Assembly (NCBI RefSeq): GCF_900091585.1
Contig: NZ_FMHT01000003.1
Location: forward strand, 3,153,501-3,217,500
Reading direction: 5' to 3'
DNA: 64,000 nucleotides
DNA from: Micromonospora nigra
GTDB taxonomy: Bacteria > Actinomycetota > Actinomycetes > Mycobacteriales > Micromonosporaceae
Positions 16,338 to 26,599 of this stretch are shown one piece after another (positions within the stretch are counted from its first letter, which is position 1; every line of letters begins with the position of its first letter). The notes under the pieces were generated by a model. The model ran no database searches. It saw only the letters and a program-made list of their open reading frames with translations, and had not been told where the DNA came from. The position numbers were made by a program, and so were the translations under genes.

Positions 16338-17780
16338 GTGCCGGACAATGGCGGGGTGACGACGATCCCGAACGTGCTCGCGAACCGCTACGCCTCACCC
16401 GAACTGGTCGCCCTCTGGTCGCCGGAGGAGAAGGTCCGCATGGAGCGGCGGCTGTGGCTCGCCGTCCTGCGGGCCCAGCGGGATCTCGGCGTGGCCGTGC
16501 CGGACGGCGTGGTCGAGGCGTACGAGCAGGTGCTCGACCAGGTCGACCTGGCCTCGATCGCGCAGCGGGAGCGGGTCACCCGGCACGACGTGAAGGCGCG
16601 GATCGAGGAGTTCAGCGCCCTCGCCGGGCACGAGCACGTGCACAAGGGCATGACCTCGCGGGATCTCACCGAGAACGTCGAGCAGCTCCAGGTGCGCCGC
16701 TCGCTGGAGCTGATCCGCGACCGGGTGGTGGCCGCGCTGGCCCGGCTGGCCTGGCACGCGCACGAGTACTCGGGCGTGGTGATGACGGGCCGGTCCCACA
16801 ACGTCGCGGCGCAGGCCACCACGTTGGGCAAGCGCTTCGCGTCGGCCGCCGAGGAACTGCTGATCGCGTACGAGCGGCTGGAGGAGCTGATCGCCTGGTA
16901 TCCGCTACGGGGGATCAAGGGCCCGGTCGGCACCGCCGCCGACCAGCTCGACCTGTTCGACGGCGACGCCGACCGGGTGGCCGAGCTGGAACGGCGGGTC
17001 GCCGGGCATCTCGGGTTCAGCCGGGTGCTGGACAGCGTCGGGCAGGTCTACCCGCGCTCGATCGACCTGGCCGTGATCTCCGCGCTGGCCCAGGTGGCCG
17101 CCGCGCCGTCGTCGCTGGCCACCACGATCCGGCTGATGGTCGGCCAGGAGCTGGCGACGGAGGGCTTCAAGCCGGGCCAGGTGGGCTCCAGCGCGATGCC
17201 GCACAAGATGAACACCCGCTCGTCGGAGCGGGTCAACGGCTTCGCCGTGATCATCCGGGGTTACCTGTCGATGGTCGGCGAGCTGGCCGGTGACCAGTGG
17301 AACGAGGGGGACGTGTCCTGCTCGGTGGTCCGCCGGGTGGCCCTGCCGGACGCGTTCTTCGCCGCCGACGGGCTGTTCCAGACCTTCCTCACCGTGCTCG
17401 ACGAGTTCGGGGCGTACCCGGCGGTGATCAACCGCGAGCTGGAGCGCTTCCTGCCGTTCCTGGCCACCACCAAGATCCTGGTCGCGGCGGTGCGCCGGGG
17501 CGTCGGCCGGGAGGTCGCCCACGAGGTGATCAAGGAGCACGCGGTGGCCGTGGCACTGGCCATGCGTGAGAAGGGCACCCCGGACAACGACCTGTTCGAC
17601 CGGCTCGCGGCCGACGACCGCCTGGGCCTGTCCCGCGCGGAGATCGACGCCCTGGTCGCCGACCGGGCCGCCTTCGTCGGCGCCGCCCCCGCCCAGATCC
17701 AGAGCGTCACCCGCCGCATCACCAGGGTGGTCGAGTCCCACCCCACGGCGGCCACCTACGCCCCACCCCCCATCCTCTGA
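16338..17780 (+). CDS. purB: Adenylosuccinate lyase
   Basis: The 480-residue enzyme cleaves SAICAR to AICAR and adenylosuccinate to AMP plus fumarate. The fumarase/aspartase-superfamily signature GSSAMPHKMNTRSSERV is clear, and TGRSHNVAAQATTLG provides the histidine region. GTG 16338 has GGGAGG ten bases upstream. The next in-frame GTG at 16356 matches the start I remember from Streptomyces homologues (then IPNVLANRYAS) but has a weaker site. The gene stands alone, not fused to the purSQL operon 1.7 kb downstream. Confidence 0.93.
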   Translation: MPDNGGVTTIPNVLANRYASPELVALWSPEEKVRMERRLWLAVLRAQRDLGVAVPDGVVEAYEQVLDQVDLASIAQRERVTRHDVKARIEEFSALAGHEHVHKGMTSRDLTENVEQLQVRRSLELIRDRVVAALARLAWHAHEYSGVVMTGRSHNVAAQATTLGKRFASAAEELLIAYERLEELIAWYPLRGIKGPVGTAADQLDLFDGDADRVAELERRVAGHLGFSRVLDSVGQVYPRSIDLAVISALAQVAAAPSSLATTIRLMVGQELATEGFKPGQVGSSAMPHKMNTRSSERVNGFAVIIRGYLSMVGELAGDQWNEGDVSCSVVRRVALPDAFFAADGLFQTFLTVLDEFGAYPAVINRELERFLPFLATTKILVAAVRRGVGREVAHEVIKEHAVAVALAMREKGTPDNDLFDRLAADDRLGLSRAEIDALVADRAAFVGAAPAQIQSVTRRITRVVESHPTAATYAPPPIL

Positions 17781-17835
17781 TCCGCCCCCGCCATCGACCC
17801 GGTGGGGATCGGTGCGGTGGGGGGGCGAGAGGCGA

Positions 17836-18303
17836 TCAGCCTGACGGGTCGGGGGTGGGGGTCTCGGCGGCCGAGGAGAGGGTGGGGGCGCTGGGGGGTT
17901 CGGCGATGCCGCCCGGGGAGTCGGCCAACGCCGCGTCGTGGGCCGTCCCCGCCGCCACCAGGGGCTGGTCGGAGGGCATGACGTCGGGCATCTTGGGCAC
18001 CACGATCACCGCCGTGCCGTAGGCGCAGATCTCCATCCACATCTCGCCGCAGTCCCGGCTGTCGAAGCGCATCCCCACCACCGCGTTCGCGCCGAGCCGG
18101 CGGGCCTCCTCACCGAGCCGGGCCACCGAGTCGGTACGCCAGCGGGTCAGGTTGTCCGGCGCCATTGGGTCGTACGCGCCGCCGCGCAGGTTCTTGACCC
18201 CCTCGCGGTACGGGTTGCGGGTCCTGGCCATCGAGGAGACCACCTCGCCGAGGATCTGGCGGATCTCGTAGCCGGGAAGTTGATCCGTCGTCACGACCAG
18301 CAC
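17836..18303 (-). CDS. YbjQ/UPF0145 family protein (putative heavy-metal-binding domain)
   Basis: A 155-residue protein whose first 105 residues match the YbjQ family: TDQLPGYEIRQILGEVVSSMARTRN, then EEARRLGANAVVGMRFDS and a C-terminal AYGTAVIV strand. Family members form a small pentameric fold of uncertain function. GTG 18303 gives VLVVTTDQ, the usual N terminus; GTG 18294 is an alternative. The last 45 residues are a Pro/Ala/Ser-rich tail not typical of the family. It converges on purB. Confidence 0.82.
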   Translation of the reverse strand: MLVVTTDQLPGYEIRQILGEVVSSMARTRNPYREGVKNLRGGAYDPMAPDNLTRWRTDSVARLGEEARRLGANAVVGMRFDSRDCGEMWMEICAYGTAVIVVPKMPDVMPSDQPLVAAGTAHDAALADSPGGIAEPPSAPTLSSAAETPTPDPSG

Positions 18304-18432
18304 GGTTCCGATGCTGTCAGCCGATCCTGCGCCACATCGGGGGGCCTGTTCACCTGATCGGATGCTGCAAAACGGCGCGGCGCGGACGGCGGGCGCATTG
18401 CCCACCATCCGCGCCGCCGAGGGCGCTAACCG

Positions 18433-19116
18433 TCAGACGCCGGCCACGGACCTGATCCAGGCCCGGTTGTACGCGACGCTGCCGTAGTTCTGGATGCTCT
18501 GGCCGTCGGCGGTGGAGGCGACACCGACCTGCTGGCCGTTGTAGAACTGCGGGCCGCCCGAGTCGCCCCGCCACGCGTTGCCGTTGATCCGGCTGCTGCG
18601 GATGGCCTGGCCGCCGTACGCGTCGCTGACGTTGGTGCTGGTCACCCGCACGGAAGCGGTCTTGAGCTGGGTGGAGGCGGAGCAACCGCTGTAGCAGGTC
18701 ATGCCCCAGCCGTAGATCGAGTTGGTCGACCCGACCGGCGGGTTGGTGCTGGCGAGGGAGACGTAGGAGGTGCTGACCGGGCTGGACAGGCGCATGAGGG
18801 CCAGGTCGTAGCGGCCGTAGGTGGCGCTCACGGTGCGGGTCACGCCGCCGGAGGAGCGGTAGACGCTGCCGATCCGAACCGACATCGAACCGCCGAGGCA
18901 GTGCCGCGCGGTGAGGACCCACTGCGACGAGATGACCGAGCCGGAGCAGGTGAACGACCCGTTGCTGAACACCGCCGCCGCCCAGGGGGCGGAGGAGACG
19001 GTGCCGCCGCCGATGATGTACGGCGTGGCGGTGGGGGAGGCGACCGCGCCGGAGCTGGCGCCGAGCACGCCGGCCAGCGTGGCCGCGAACACCGCGACCA
19101 GGGATCGGATGCGCAT
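18433..19116 (-). CDS. Secreted trypsin-like serine protease (S1 family)
   Basis: A 227-residue pre-enzyme. The signal peptide MRIRSLVAVFAATLAGVLGASSGAVA is followed by a mature start near YIIGGGTVSSAPWAAAV. The catalytic triad is visible as TARHC (His), YDLALMRL (Asp) and GDSGGP (Ser). Cys pairs around TARHC and CYSGC suggest disulfides. There is only a short pro-region, unlike alpha-lytic-type proteases. ATG 19116 is preceded by AAGGAG. Likely an extracellular chymotrypsin-fold protease of Streptomyces SGT (trypsin) type. Confidence 0.92.
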   Translation of the reverse strand: MRIRSLVAVFAATLAGVLGASSGAVASPTATPYIIGGGTVSSAPWAAAVFSNGSFTCSGSVISSQWVLTARHCLGGSMSVRIGSVYRSSGGVTRTVSATYGRYDLALMRLSSPVSTSYVSLASTNPPVGSTNSIYGWGMTCYSGCSASTQLKTASVRVTSTNVSDAYGGQAIRSSRINGNAWRGDSGGPQFYNGQQVGVASTADGQSIQNYGSVAYNRAWIRSVAGV

Positions 19117-19221
19117 CGTGAGGCTCCTTGGGGGCTGGACCCGGGTTCGCCGGGTCGACCTGCGACGGCGGCCTGGGGGTGACCGCCGTTCGCGACGCCA
19201 TAAATCGACGTCTGACGATGT

Positions 19222-19250
19222 ACCGTAGGGGTCCGTGCGGTGTTTCACAA
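19222..19250 (-). promoter_or_regulatory. Promoter of the serine protease gene
   Basis: On the minus strand TTGTGA (19245-19250) and TACGGT (19222-19227) are 17 bases apart, a good vegetative-type match. The implied leader is about 100 bases. A TGTTTC-N14-GAAACA inverted repeat overlaps the -35 box. Confidence 0.55.
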
Positions 19251-19468
19251 GAGTTGGATAGAAACAATCCGATGTAACAGTTGGATTTCGCGTGACCCGC
19301 CCCGCCGGGTCCGACACTCCGGCCCCGACAACGAACGCGCATCGGGATCGCAACGAACCCGCATCGGTCCCGTCCGCTGCGGACAGGTAACGCCGATCAC
19401 TGCCCCGACGCCCTCCGGCCGGTGCGTCCCGGGCGGTATCTGCCAGGTAGGCTGGCTGCGCTCGCCCG

Positions 19469-19497
19469 TTGTGGGTCGGCACCCAACTGCGTACACA
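19469..19497 (+). promoter_or_regulatory. Promoter of the purSQL operon
   Basis: TTGTGG (19469-19474) and TACACA (19492-19497) are separated by 17 bases. Transcription would start close to the AGGAG ribosome binding site at 19501-19505, giving a very short leader. Confidence 0.5.
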
Positions 19498-19511
19498 GTC
19501 AGGAGTGCCCA

Positions 19512-19775
19512 GTGCCTCGCGTCGTCGTCGACGTCATGCTCAAGCCCGAGATCCTCGATCCTCAGGGCCAGGCCGTCGCAAACGCGCTGCCCCGGCTCGG
19601 CGTCAACGACGTCGCCTCGGTACGGATCGGCAGGCGAATCGAGATCGACTTCACCGGTGAACCGGACCTCGACCGGGCCCGGGAGATCGCCGACAAGCTG
19701 CTCGCCAACCCGGTCATCGAGGACTTCACCGTCCACCTGGTCGAGGCCGACGAGCCCGCGGACGCCCGGTCGTGA
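19512..19775 (+). CDS. purS: Phosphoribosylformylglycinamidine synthase subunit PurS
   Basis: An 87-residue PurS, the small scaffold subunit that joins PurL and PurQ in the FGAM synthase complex (FGAR + Gln + ATP to FGAM). Recognisable blocks are [31 protein letters not shown] and the C-terminal [14 protein letters not shown] 19512 has AGGAG seven bases upstream. Its stop overlaps the purQ start (GTGA). Confidence 0.93.
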   Translation: MPRVVVDVMLKPEILDPQGQAVANALPRLGVNDVASVRIGRRIEIDFTGEPDLDRAREIADKLLANPVIEDFTVHLVEADEPADARS

Positions 19776-20455
19776 CCGCGCGGGTCGGTGTGGTGACGTT
19801 CCCCGGCTCGCTCGACGACGGGGACGCGGCCCGGGCCGTCCGGATCGCCGGGGCGGAGCCGGTCCGCCTCTGGCACGGCGACCCCCAGCTGCACGGGGTG
19901 GACGCCGTCGTCCTGCCCGGCGGCTTCTCCTACGGCGACTACCTGCGCTGTGGGGCCATCGCCCGGTTCGCCCCGGTGATGGAGACGATCGTCGACGCCG
20001 CCCAGGGTGGCCTGCCGGTGCTCGGCATCTGCAACGGCTTCCAGATCCTCTGCGAGGCCCACCTGCTGCCCGGGGCGCTCACCCGCAACCAGCACCTGCA
20101 CTTCCGCAACCGCGACCAGATCCTGCGCATCGAGTCCACCGGCACCGCCTGGACGAACGCCTTCCAGCCCGGCCAGGAGGTGCTGATCCCGGTCAAGAAC
20201 GGCGAGGGCTGCTACGTGGCCGACAGCGCGACGCTGGACGCGTTGGAGGCGGAGGGCCGGGTCGTCGCCCGCTACCTCGGCGGCAACCCCAACGGTTCGC
20301 AGCGCGACATCGCCGCGATCACCAACCCCGCCGGCAACGTGGTCGGCATCATGCCGCATCCCGAGCACGCGGTGGAGGCGCTCACCGGCCCCTCCCTCGA
20401 CGGCCTCGGCTTCTTCACCTCGGTGCTCAAGCACCTGGTGGGGGCGCCGGCGTGA
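19772..20455 (+). CDS. purQ: Phosphoribosylformylglycinamidine synthase subunit PurQ (glutaminase)
   Basis: The 227-residue class I glutamine amidotransferase subunit supplies ammonia to PurL. The nucleophile lies in [11 protein letters not shown] and the His/Glu pair in MPHPEHAVE. The GTG start overlaps purS by four bases. Length is normal. purL follows after 67 bases with its own ribosome binding site. Confidence 0.95.
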   Translation: MTARVGVVTFPGSLDDGDAARAVRIAGAEPVRLWHGDPQLHGVDAVVLPGGFSYGDYLRCGAIARFAPVMETIVDAAQGGLPVLGICNGFQILCEAHLLPGALTRNQHLHFRNRDQILRIESTGTAWTNAFQPGQEVLIPVKNGEGCYVADSATLDALEAEGRVVARYLGGNPNGSQRDIAAITNPAGNVVGIMPHPEHAVEALTGPSLDGLGFFTSVLKHLVGAPA

Positions 20456-20522
20456 CCGTGCGCGGCGGGATCATCGGTAGGCTCACCCGCCCGCTGGGCG
20501 GCGAGCGCAGCGAGGAGAGTTC

Positions 20523-23402
20523 ATGACCACCCACCCGGACGAGGTACGGGAGACCCCGGGGGCCTTCCCGGCCGCTGGAGTGCAGCCTGCGCAGTCGCGT
20601 CCGGCTCCCGTCGCGCCGCACGCCGCCGCCCCGGCCCGGCCCGCCGAGCCGGCGTCCGACTGGGCCGAGGACGTGGACACCGTGCCGCGTGCCGCCGGCA
20701 CGGCCGGAGAGCTCCAGCCGTACGCCGAGCTGGGCCTGCGCGACGACGAGTACGAGCGGATCCGGCACGTGCTGGGCCGCCGCCCCACCCAGTCCGAGCT
20801 GGCCATGTACTCGATCATGTGGAGCGAGCACTGCTCCTACAAGTCGAGCAAGGTGCACCTGCGCCAGTTCAGCGAGAAGGCCCCGCCCAGCGACCGGATG
20901 CTGGCCGGCATCGGCGAGAACGCCGGCGTCGTGCAGGTCTCCGACGAACTGGCGGTCACCTTCAAGGTCGAGTCGCACAACCACCCGAGCTTCGTCGAGC
21001 CCTACCAGGGCGCGGCGACCGGTGTCGGCGGCATCGTCCGCGACATCCTCGCCATGGGTGCCCGCCCGGTCGCGGTGATGGACCCGCTGCGCTTCGGCGC
21101 GGCCGACCACCCCGACACCGCCCGGGTGCTGCCCGGAGTCGTCGCCGGGGTCGGCGGGTACGGCAACTGCCTCGGCCTGCCCAACATCGGCGGCGAGGTC
21201 GTCTTCGACCCCTGCTACCAGGGAAACCCGCTGGTCAACGCGCTGTGCCTCGGTGTGCTGCCGGTCGACCGGCTACAGAAGAAGGACGCGACCGGCCCCG
21301 GCAACGTCGTGGTGCTGATGGGTGCCAAGACCGGCCGGGACGGCATCGGCGGCGTGTCGGTGCTCGCCAGCGCCACCTTCGACGAGGGCAGCGAACAGCG
21401 CCGCCCGTCCGTGCAGGTGGGTGACCCGTTCACCGAGAAGCTGCTGATCGAGGCCTGCCTGGAGCTGTACGACGCCGAACTGGTCGTCGGCATCCAGGAT
21501 CTGGGCGGTGCCGGGCTGACCTGCGCGCTGACCGAGACCGCGGCCTCGGCCGGCACCGGCATGCGGGTGTGGCTGGAGCGGGTGCCGCTGCGCGAGCCCT
21601 CCATGGAGCCGCACGAGATCCTGGCCAGCGAGTCGCAGGAGCGGATGCTGCTGGTGGTCGAGCCGGAGAAGCTCGACGCCGTGTTGAAGACCTGCGAGAA
21701 GTGGGGCGTGCTCGCCACCGCGATCGGGGAGGTCACCCCGCCCGCCGAGGACGGCCAGCCGGGCCGACTGACGATCACCTGGCGGGACCACCTGGTCGTC
21801 GACGTGCCCCCGGGTTCGCTGGTCGACGACGGCCCGGTCTACGCCCGTCCGATGCGCGAGCCGGCCGACCTCATCCTGCTCCAGGCCGACCGGGCCGAGA
21901 CGCTGCCCCGGCCCAGCGACCCGGATGCGCTGCGGGAGACCCTGCTGCGCATGATCGCCTCGCCGAACCTCTGCGACAGGGCCTGGGTCACCGAGCAGTA
22001 CGACCGTTACGTCCTGGGCAACACCGTGCTGGCCCAGCCCGAGGACTCGGGCGTGATCCGGATCGACGAGCGGACCGGGCTCGGCGTGGCGCTGTCCGTG
22101 GACGGCAACGGCCGGTACGCCCGGCTCGACCCCTACCAGGGTGCGAAGCTGGCGCTGGCCGAGGCGTACCGGAACGTGGCGGTGACCGGCGCGAAGCCGA
22201 TCGCCGTCACCAACTGCCTCAACTTCGGCTCGCCGGAGGACCCGGGCGTGATGTGGCAGTTCGCCGAGGCCGTGCGTGGCCTGGCCGACGGCTGCCTGGA
22301 ACTGGGCATCCCGGTGACCGGCGGCAACGTCAGCTTCTACAACCAGACCGGCGCGGCGGCGATCCACCCGACCCCGGTGGTCGGGGTGCTCGGTCTGCTC
22401 GACAACGTGGCCGAGCGGGTGCCGATGGGCTTCGTGCCCCGCGCCAACGGCGACCACGACCAGATCTTCCTGCTCGGCGAGACCCACGTGGAGCTGTCCG
22501 GCTCGGAGTGGGCGTGGGTCACCCACGAACACCTCGGCGGTGTACCCCCGCAGGTGGACCTGGACCGCGAGCGTCAGCTGGCGGAGCTGCTGGCCGACGC
22601 GGCCCGCGTCGGGCACCTCAGCTCCGCCCACGACCTCTCCGACGGCGGTCTGGCGCAGGGCCTGGTGGAGGCGTGCCTGCGTCGCGGCGTCGGCGCCCGG
22701 ATCGCCGTGCCCGAGCGCTTCGAGGGCGGCTCCATGCCGTTCGTCTACCTGTTCAGCGAGTCGGCCGGGCGTGCGGTCGTCTCGGTGCCGCGTGGGCACG
22801 AGAAGGCGTTCACCGCCCTCTGCACCCAGCACGGCGTGCCGTGGGAGCCGATCGGGGTCACCGACCCGACCGGCGGTGCCCTGGACGTGCACGGCCAGTT
22901 CCGGCTCGGGCTGGACGAGCTGAGGGCCGCTCACACGGCCACCCTGCCGGCTCTGTTCGGCGGTGCCGGGCTGGCCGAGGTGCCGGCGCCGGCCGCCGGG
23001 GTCGCGGGTGCCGTCGAGGCGGTTCCGCTGCCCGCCGACGCCCCGGCCACCGAGGTCGACCCGGCGATCGGGTCCGAGCCGATCGCCACGGCCGGCCCAC
23101 AGCCCCGCACCGGTGCGGTCGAGCGGGAGGCCGACGCCGACGTCCCGCCGACGGCTGCCCCGGTGGGCACCGCGCCGGCCGGCGACGCGATTCGGGCCGG
23201 TGCGGCACCTGCTGCGTCGACTGTCGACGACGGCCGGTCCGACCCGGCCGGCGACCACGGACCGTCGGGCGCTCCCGGTGACCGTGCCGCGCCGCCGGTG
23301 CGCCCCACCGGTCGGCCTGCGCCGTCGACCGACGACACCGCCGGGCACCGGCACCCCGAGCCCGGTGCCACCGAGCACCACTCGGCGCCTGACGAGCGCT
23401 GA
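20523..23402 (+). CDS. purL: Phosphoribosylformylglycinamidine synthase subunit PurL with long extra tail
   Basis: This 959-residue PurL is the ATP-using subunit. Core blocks include [57 protein letters not shown] and [17 protein letters not shown]. Actinobacterial small-type PurL usually ends near LPALFG, at about 750 residues. Here the frame continues for roughly 148 residues of Ala/Pro/Asp-rich sequence without recognisable fold, and the N terminus is about 35 residues longer than usual. ATG 20523 has GAGGAGAG just upstream. The enzyme core looks intact; the tail is unexplained. Confidence 0.93.
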   Translation: MTTHPDEVRETPGAFPAAGVQPAQSRPAPVAPHAAAPARPAEPASDWAEDVDTVPRAAGTAGELQPYAELGLRDDEYERIRHVLGRRPTQSELAMYSIMWSEHCSYKSSKVHLRQFSEKAPPSDRMLAGIGENAGVVQVSDELAVTFKVESHNHPSFVEPYQGAATGVGGIVRDILAMGARPVAVMDPLRFGAADHPDTARVLPGVVAGVGGYGNCLGLPNIGGEVVFDPCYQGNPLVNALCLGVLPVDRLQKKDATGPGNVVVLMGAKTGRDGIGGVSVLASATFDEGSEQRRPSVQVGDPFTEKLLIEACLELYDAELVVGIQDLGGAGLTCALTETAASAGTGMRVWLERVPLREPSMEPHEILASESQERMLLVVEPEKLDAVLKTCEKWGVLATAIGEVTPPAEDGQPGRLTITWRDHLVVDVPPGSLVDDGPVYARPMREPADLILLQADRAETLPRPSDPDALRETLLRMIASPNLCDRAWVTEQYDRYVLGNTVLAQPEDSGVIRIDERTGLGVALSVDGNGRYARLDPYQGAKLALAEAYRNVAVTGAKPIAVTNCLNFGSPEDPGVMWQFAEAVRGLADGCLELGIPVTGGNVSFYNQTGAAAIHPTPVVGVLGLLDNVAERVPMGFVPRANGDHDQIFLLGETHVELSGSEWAWVTHEHLGGVPPQVDLDRERQLAELLADAARVGHLSSAHDLSDGGLAQGLVEACLRRGVGARIAVPERFEGGSMPFVYLFSESAGRAVVSVPRGHEKAFTALCTQHGVPWEPIGVTDPTGGALDVHGQFRLGLDELRAAHTATLPALFGGAGLAEVPAPAAGVAGAVEAVPLPADAPATEVDPAIGSEPIATAGPQPRTGAVEREADADVPPTAAPVGTAPAGDAIRAGAAPAASTVDDGRSDPAGDHGPSGAPGDRAAPPVRPTGRPAPSTDDTAGHRHPEPGATEHHSAPDER

Positions 23403-23406
23403 GGCA

Positions 23407-24162
23407 ATGGCCGAGGCCGTTCACGGCCAACCCGGTGCCGGGGCACGGTTCGACTGGGGACTGGCCGGGGCGGCGGAACTCGGTCGGGTGTGCGCGGCGT
23501 TGGTGGTGGTGGACGTACTTTCGTTCACCACCGCCGTCGAGGTGGCGGTGGGGCGCGGCATGCGGGTCCATCCCTTCCCCTGGGGCGGGCAGGCTGCCGC
23601 CTACGCCCGGCGGGTCGGCGCGGTCGTCGCGGTCGGTCGCCGTCAGGCCGACACCGGCCATCCGTGGTCGCTGTCACCGGCGGCGCTGGGCACCGCGCCC
23701 GTCGCCACCGATCTGGTGCTGCCGTCGCCGAACGGCTCGGCCATCAGCGCCGCCGCCAGCGCCACGGGGCGTCCGGTGGTCGCGGCCAACCTGCGCAACG
23801 CTCGCGCCGTCGGGCGCTGGCTGCTCCGCCAGGGGTACGGCTCGACGACCGCCCCGATCGGGGTGGTCGCCGCCGGTGAACGGTGGCCCGACGGGTCGCT
23901 GCGCCCCTGCGTGGAGGACCAGCTCGGGGCGGCGTGCGTGCTGGACGCCGTGTCCGACTCACCCGGTGGCCTCTCCGTGGAGGCGGCGGTGGCGCTCGCC
24001 GCACTGGCCAGCACGCCGGACGTACCGGCGGCGGTGCGTGGGGGCGTCTCCGGTCGGGAACTGATCGAGGACGGCTTCGCCGGGGACGTCGAGATCGCGG
24101 TACGCGTCGGCACCTCCGAAGTGGTGCCGCTGCTGCGCCGGGGCGTGTTCACCCCGGCCTGA
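23407..24162 (+). CDS. 2-phosphosulfolactate phosphatase-like (ComB family) protein
   Basis: A 251-residue ComB-family protein, visible in ALVVVDVLSFTTAVEVAV, LVLPSPNGSAIS, AANLRNARAVGRWL and VVAAGERWPDGSLRPCVEDQLGAACVLD. The archaeal enzyme removes phosphate from 2-phosphosulfolactate in coenzyme M synthesis. Actinomycetes do not make that cofactor by this route, so the true substrate here is unknown. ATG 23407 begins four bases after the purL stop, so it is probably cotranscribed with purSQL. Confidence 0.82.
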   Translation: MAEAVHGQPGAGARFDWGLAGAAELGRVCAALVVVDVLSFTTAVEVAVGRGMRVHPFPWGGQAAAYARRVGAVVAVGRRQADTGHPWSLSPAALGTAPVATDLVLPSPNGSAISAAASATGRPVVAANLRNARAVGRWLLRQGYGSTTAPIGVVAAGERWPDGSLRPCVEDQLGAACVLDAVSDSPGGLSVEAAVALAALASTPDVPAAVRGGVSGRELIEDGFAGDVEIAVRVGTSEVVPLLRRGVFTPA

Positions 24163-24315
24163 CGCCGCTCGGCTGGTTGACGCACCGCCCCGGCGACCCA
24201 CGCCGGCCTGACACCATCCCCGCGGGTTCACGCCGGCGCCTGACGGCGCGATCCGATGCTGGGCGGGGACAGTGGTGCGGGGCCGGGAGACAGGGCGGAG
24301 TGCCCGGGAGCTGCC

Positions 24316-24346
24316 GTGCGGGCCGCCCGAGTCGGGTGGCCCGCAC
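24316..24346. terminator. Bidirectional hairpin terminator
   Basis: A 13-base stem (GTGCGGGCCGCCC with GGGTGGCCCGCAC, one G-T pair) encloses a 5-base loop between the convergent ComB-like gene and the Gly/Tyr-rich membrane protein gene. It has no U tract, as is common at this GC content. Confidence 0.65.
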
Positions 24347-24381
24347 GTGTGGTGCCGGGACGGGGCGGCCCCGTCGGTTGG

Positions 24382-26448
24382 TCAGTCGTCCAGCCAGTCG
24401 AGGCGGCGACCGCCGCGTTCCGGGGGCGGTCCGTCGGGCCGGCCGCGACCGGGCTGCGCCGGGTCGCCGTAGTAGCCGCCCTGGTCGTAGGTGGTGGGTT
24501 GGTCGTAGCTGCCGGGCTGCTGGCCGCCGTACCCGCTCTGGCCGTAGCCGCCCTGGTCGTAGCTGTCGTATCCGCCGCGCTGTGCCGGTGGCTGCTGACC
24601 GTATCCGCCGGCCTGCGGGCCGTCCTGGCCGTAGCCGCCGTGCTGTGGCTGCTGGCCGTAGCCGGCGGACTGGCCGGTCTGCTGGCCGTAGCCGCCGCCC
24701 TGGTCGTATCCGCCCTGGTCGTATCCGCCGGGCTGGGCGGCGTATCCGCGCTGGTCGTATCCGCCGGTCGGCTCGGCACCCCGGCCGTAGCCAGCGGGAT
24801 CCTGCTGACCGTAGTCCTGGCCCTTGCCGGGCTCGTAGACGCCGGTGGCGTACGGGTCGGCGGGCGGCGGGAAGCGCGTCTCCTCCCCGCTGTACCGGCC
24901 GGTCGGCTCGTCGTAGCGGTCGCCGTAGCCGGGACCGCCGGCGGGGACGGGCGGATAGTCGGTGCCGCCGCCCGGCGCGCCGTAGTCCCGGCCGGCGTAG
25001 CCGCTGCCCGGGGACGGCGCGGTGCCGTAGCCGCCGGCCGGAGCGGATCCGCTGCCGTAGCCGCCGCCGGACGCGGGGGCCGTGCCGTAGCCACTGCCGG
25101 ACGCGGGGGCCGTGCCGTAGCCGCTGCCGGAGGAAGGAGCGTTGCCGTAGCCGCTGCCGGAGGAAGGAGCGTTGCCGTAGCCGCTGCCGGAGGAGGGCGC
25201 GTTGCCGTAGCCCGGCGTGCCGTACCCGCCCTGGTCCTCGCCGTAGCCGCCCCAGCCCGTACCCCCGGACGCGCCGTAGGGCTGCGGCGGGGCGCCGTAC
25301 GGGTCGGGCGGCACGTCGTCGATCACGGGGCGGTGCATCATCGTCGGGGCGTTGCTGAGGGCGGCGCCCCCGGCGACCATCGTCGGATCCGGCCCGGCGC
25401 CGCCGACCCGGTTCACCACGCGGGTCTGGTCGTCGGCCCCGCGGATCGCTCCCCGGGCGGCCGGCGCGGCACCCGCGCCGGTCGCGGTGGCGTCCGCGTC
25501 CTCCTCGTCGGTCTCGCGGCGCTTCATCCACAGCAGAACGATGGTGCCGACGCCGATCGCGACGAAGAGCCCGCCGAGCAGGATCAACAACCAGTTGCCG
25601 AAGCCGCCCGAATCCTCGTTGGCGGCCGGTGCCGCCGCGACCTCTGTCGGCTCGACGATCTCGTCGAGGGGCTCCTCGGTCGGCTCGACGGTCGGCACGG
25701 CCGACTCGCTGGCCGACGGGGTGGGGCTCGGGGTGGCCTCGGTCTTGATGGCAAGGGAGATCCGCCGGTTGGTGACGCTCTGGCCGGCGCTGGCGTTGAA
25801 GCTCACTGCGGCGAGGATGTCGTCCTTGCTCGCGCCGAGGTCGATGCGGCCCGGTGCGATGGGGTTCTCCGTGCTGCCGGTGAACCGGAAGTTGCCGCTG
25901 CCGTCGGTGGTGGTGTCGCGCTGCCGGCCGGCGCTGTCCTTCAGTAGGACGTACGCGTTCGGCACGCCCTCGCCCTCCTGGGTGACCACCCGGCCGGAGA
26001 TCGACTTGACCGTCTGCGCCCGGGTGGGCTCCGGCGCGGCGCGGCCCTTGACGGTCAGCGAGAAGTTGGCGGTGTCGTTGCCAGATTTCGCCTCGACCTG
26101 GACGGTGACGTTGGCCGTCGCGTCGCCCGCGTTGTCGTTCGCCCTGATCGTCAGCTCGACCGACTTCGGTTGATCGGAGTCGAAGGTGATCTGACCGCAA
26201 CCGCCGCAGCTCACGCCGGACGGCAGGCCGCTGAGACTGACCTTCGCGTTCTCGTCGTTGTCACGGGGAGTGACCTGTACGGTCACAGTGGCGTCGCTGC
26301 CGGCGTTGACGGTGACCGAGCCGGGCGAGACGGTGACGTCGGCGGCGTGGGCAGGTGTCGCGGGGACGGCGAGCAGGGCGCCGACAACCAGCGCCACGAC
26401 CACACCGGCCCGCTGCTGCCAGGCACGTCGGTGTGTTGACACGTCCAC
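24382..26448 (-). CDS. Membrane protein with extracellular Ig-like/carboxypeptidase-regulatory-like domains and a Gly/Tyr/Gln-rich cytosolic tail
   Basis: A 688-residue protein. Residues 1-35 are a signal peptide (cut after TPAHA). Residues 36-135 form a beta-sandwich-like domain ([22 protein letters not shown]). Residues 146-190 look like a carboxypeptidase-regulatory-like domain ([23 protein letters not shown]). A Pro/Thr/Glu linker leads to one membrane helix at 285-308, and WMKRR sets the tail in the cytosol. The 380-residue tail is low complexity, dominated by [12 protein letters not shown] and GYGQQ units, and contains five exact-length 10-residue repeats. GTG 26448 is the start; a second GTG lies two codons later. 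Function unknown. Confidence 0.82.
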   Translation of the reverse strand: MDVSTHRRAWQQRAGVVVALVVGALLAVPATPAHAADVTVSPGSVTVNAGSDATVTVQVTPRDNDENAKVSLSGLPSGVSCGGCGQITFDSDQPKSVELTIRANDNAGDATANVTVQVEAKSGNDTANFSLTVKGRAAPEPTRAQTVKSISGRVVTQEGEGVPNAYVLLKDSAGRQRDTTTDGSGNFRFTGSTENPIAPGRIDLGASKDDILAAVSFNASAGQSVTNRRISLAIKTEATPSPTPSASESAVPTVEPTEEPLDEIVEPTEVAAAPAANEDSGGFGNWLLILLGGLFVAIGVGTIVLLWMKRRETDEEDADATATGAGAAPAARGAIRGADDQTRVVNRVGGAGPDPTMVAGGAALSNAPTMMHRPVIDDVPPDPYGAPPQPYGASGGTGWGGYGEDQGGYGTPGYGNAPSSGSGYGNAPSSGSGYGNAPSSGSGYGTAPASGSGYGTAPASGGGYGSGSAPAGGYGTAPSPGSGYAGRDYGAPGGGTDYPPVPAGGPGYGDRYDEPTGRYSGEETRFPPPADPYATGVYEPGKGQDYGQQDPAGYGRGAEPTGGYDQRGYAAQPGGYDQGGYDQGGGYGQQTGQSAGYGQQPQHGGYGQDGPQAGGYGQQPPAQRGGYDSYDQGGYGQSGYGGQQPGSYDQPTTYDQGGYYGDPAQPGRGRPDGPPPERGGRRLDWLDD
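25051..25210. repeat. 30-bp tandem repeats inside the Gly/Tyr-rich gene
   Basis: Five consecutive 30-base units plus a partial copy encode [10 protein letters not shown] or [10 protein letters not shown]. The units at 25111-25140, 25141-25170 and 25171-25200 are nearly identical, so copy number may vary between strains. Confidence 0.85.
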
Positions 26449-26599
26449 CGCCTTCCGGACTGACTTCCTCGGCCGGCGGGCGCCGGGCCGGGATCATCAC
26501 GGTACGAATACGCCGTCGGCAACTATGCCTTGTCGGGCCGGATCGGCGCGACCCAGGGCCAGCGTGATAGGCCGTGTCGGCGGGCCGTATCGTCCCGTC

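Larger units (their letters stand above)
19117..19511. other. Intergenic region between the protease and purS
   Basis: There is no convincing gene. It holds the protease promoter (19222-19250), TGTTTC/GAAACA inverted arms (19241-19246 and 19261-19266), two AGTTGGAT copies 27 bases apart (19252 and 19279), and the purS promoter (19469-19497). Confidence 0.6.

Noticed and set aside
17781..17835. A terminator between purB and the YbjQ gene
   Set aside because: Only short, interrupted complementarity (CCGCCCCCGCC with GGTGGGGGGGC) is present; it is too weak to list as a feature.
25051..25210. Regular 30-base repeats resembling a CRISPR array
   Set aside because: Units are directly adjacent with no unique spacers, lie inside a coding frame and encode a 10-residue peptide repeat; no cas gene is present.
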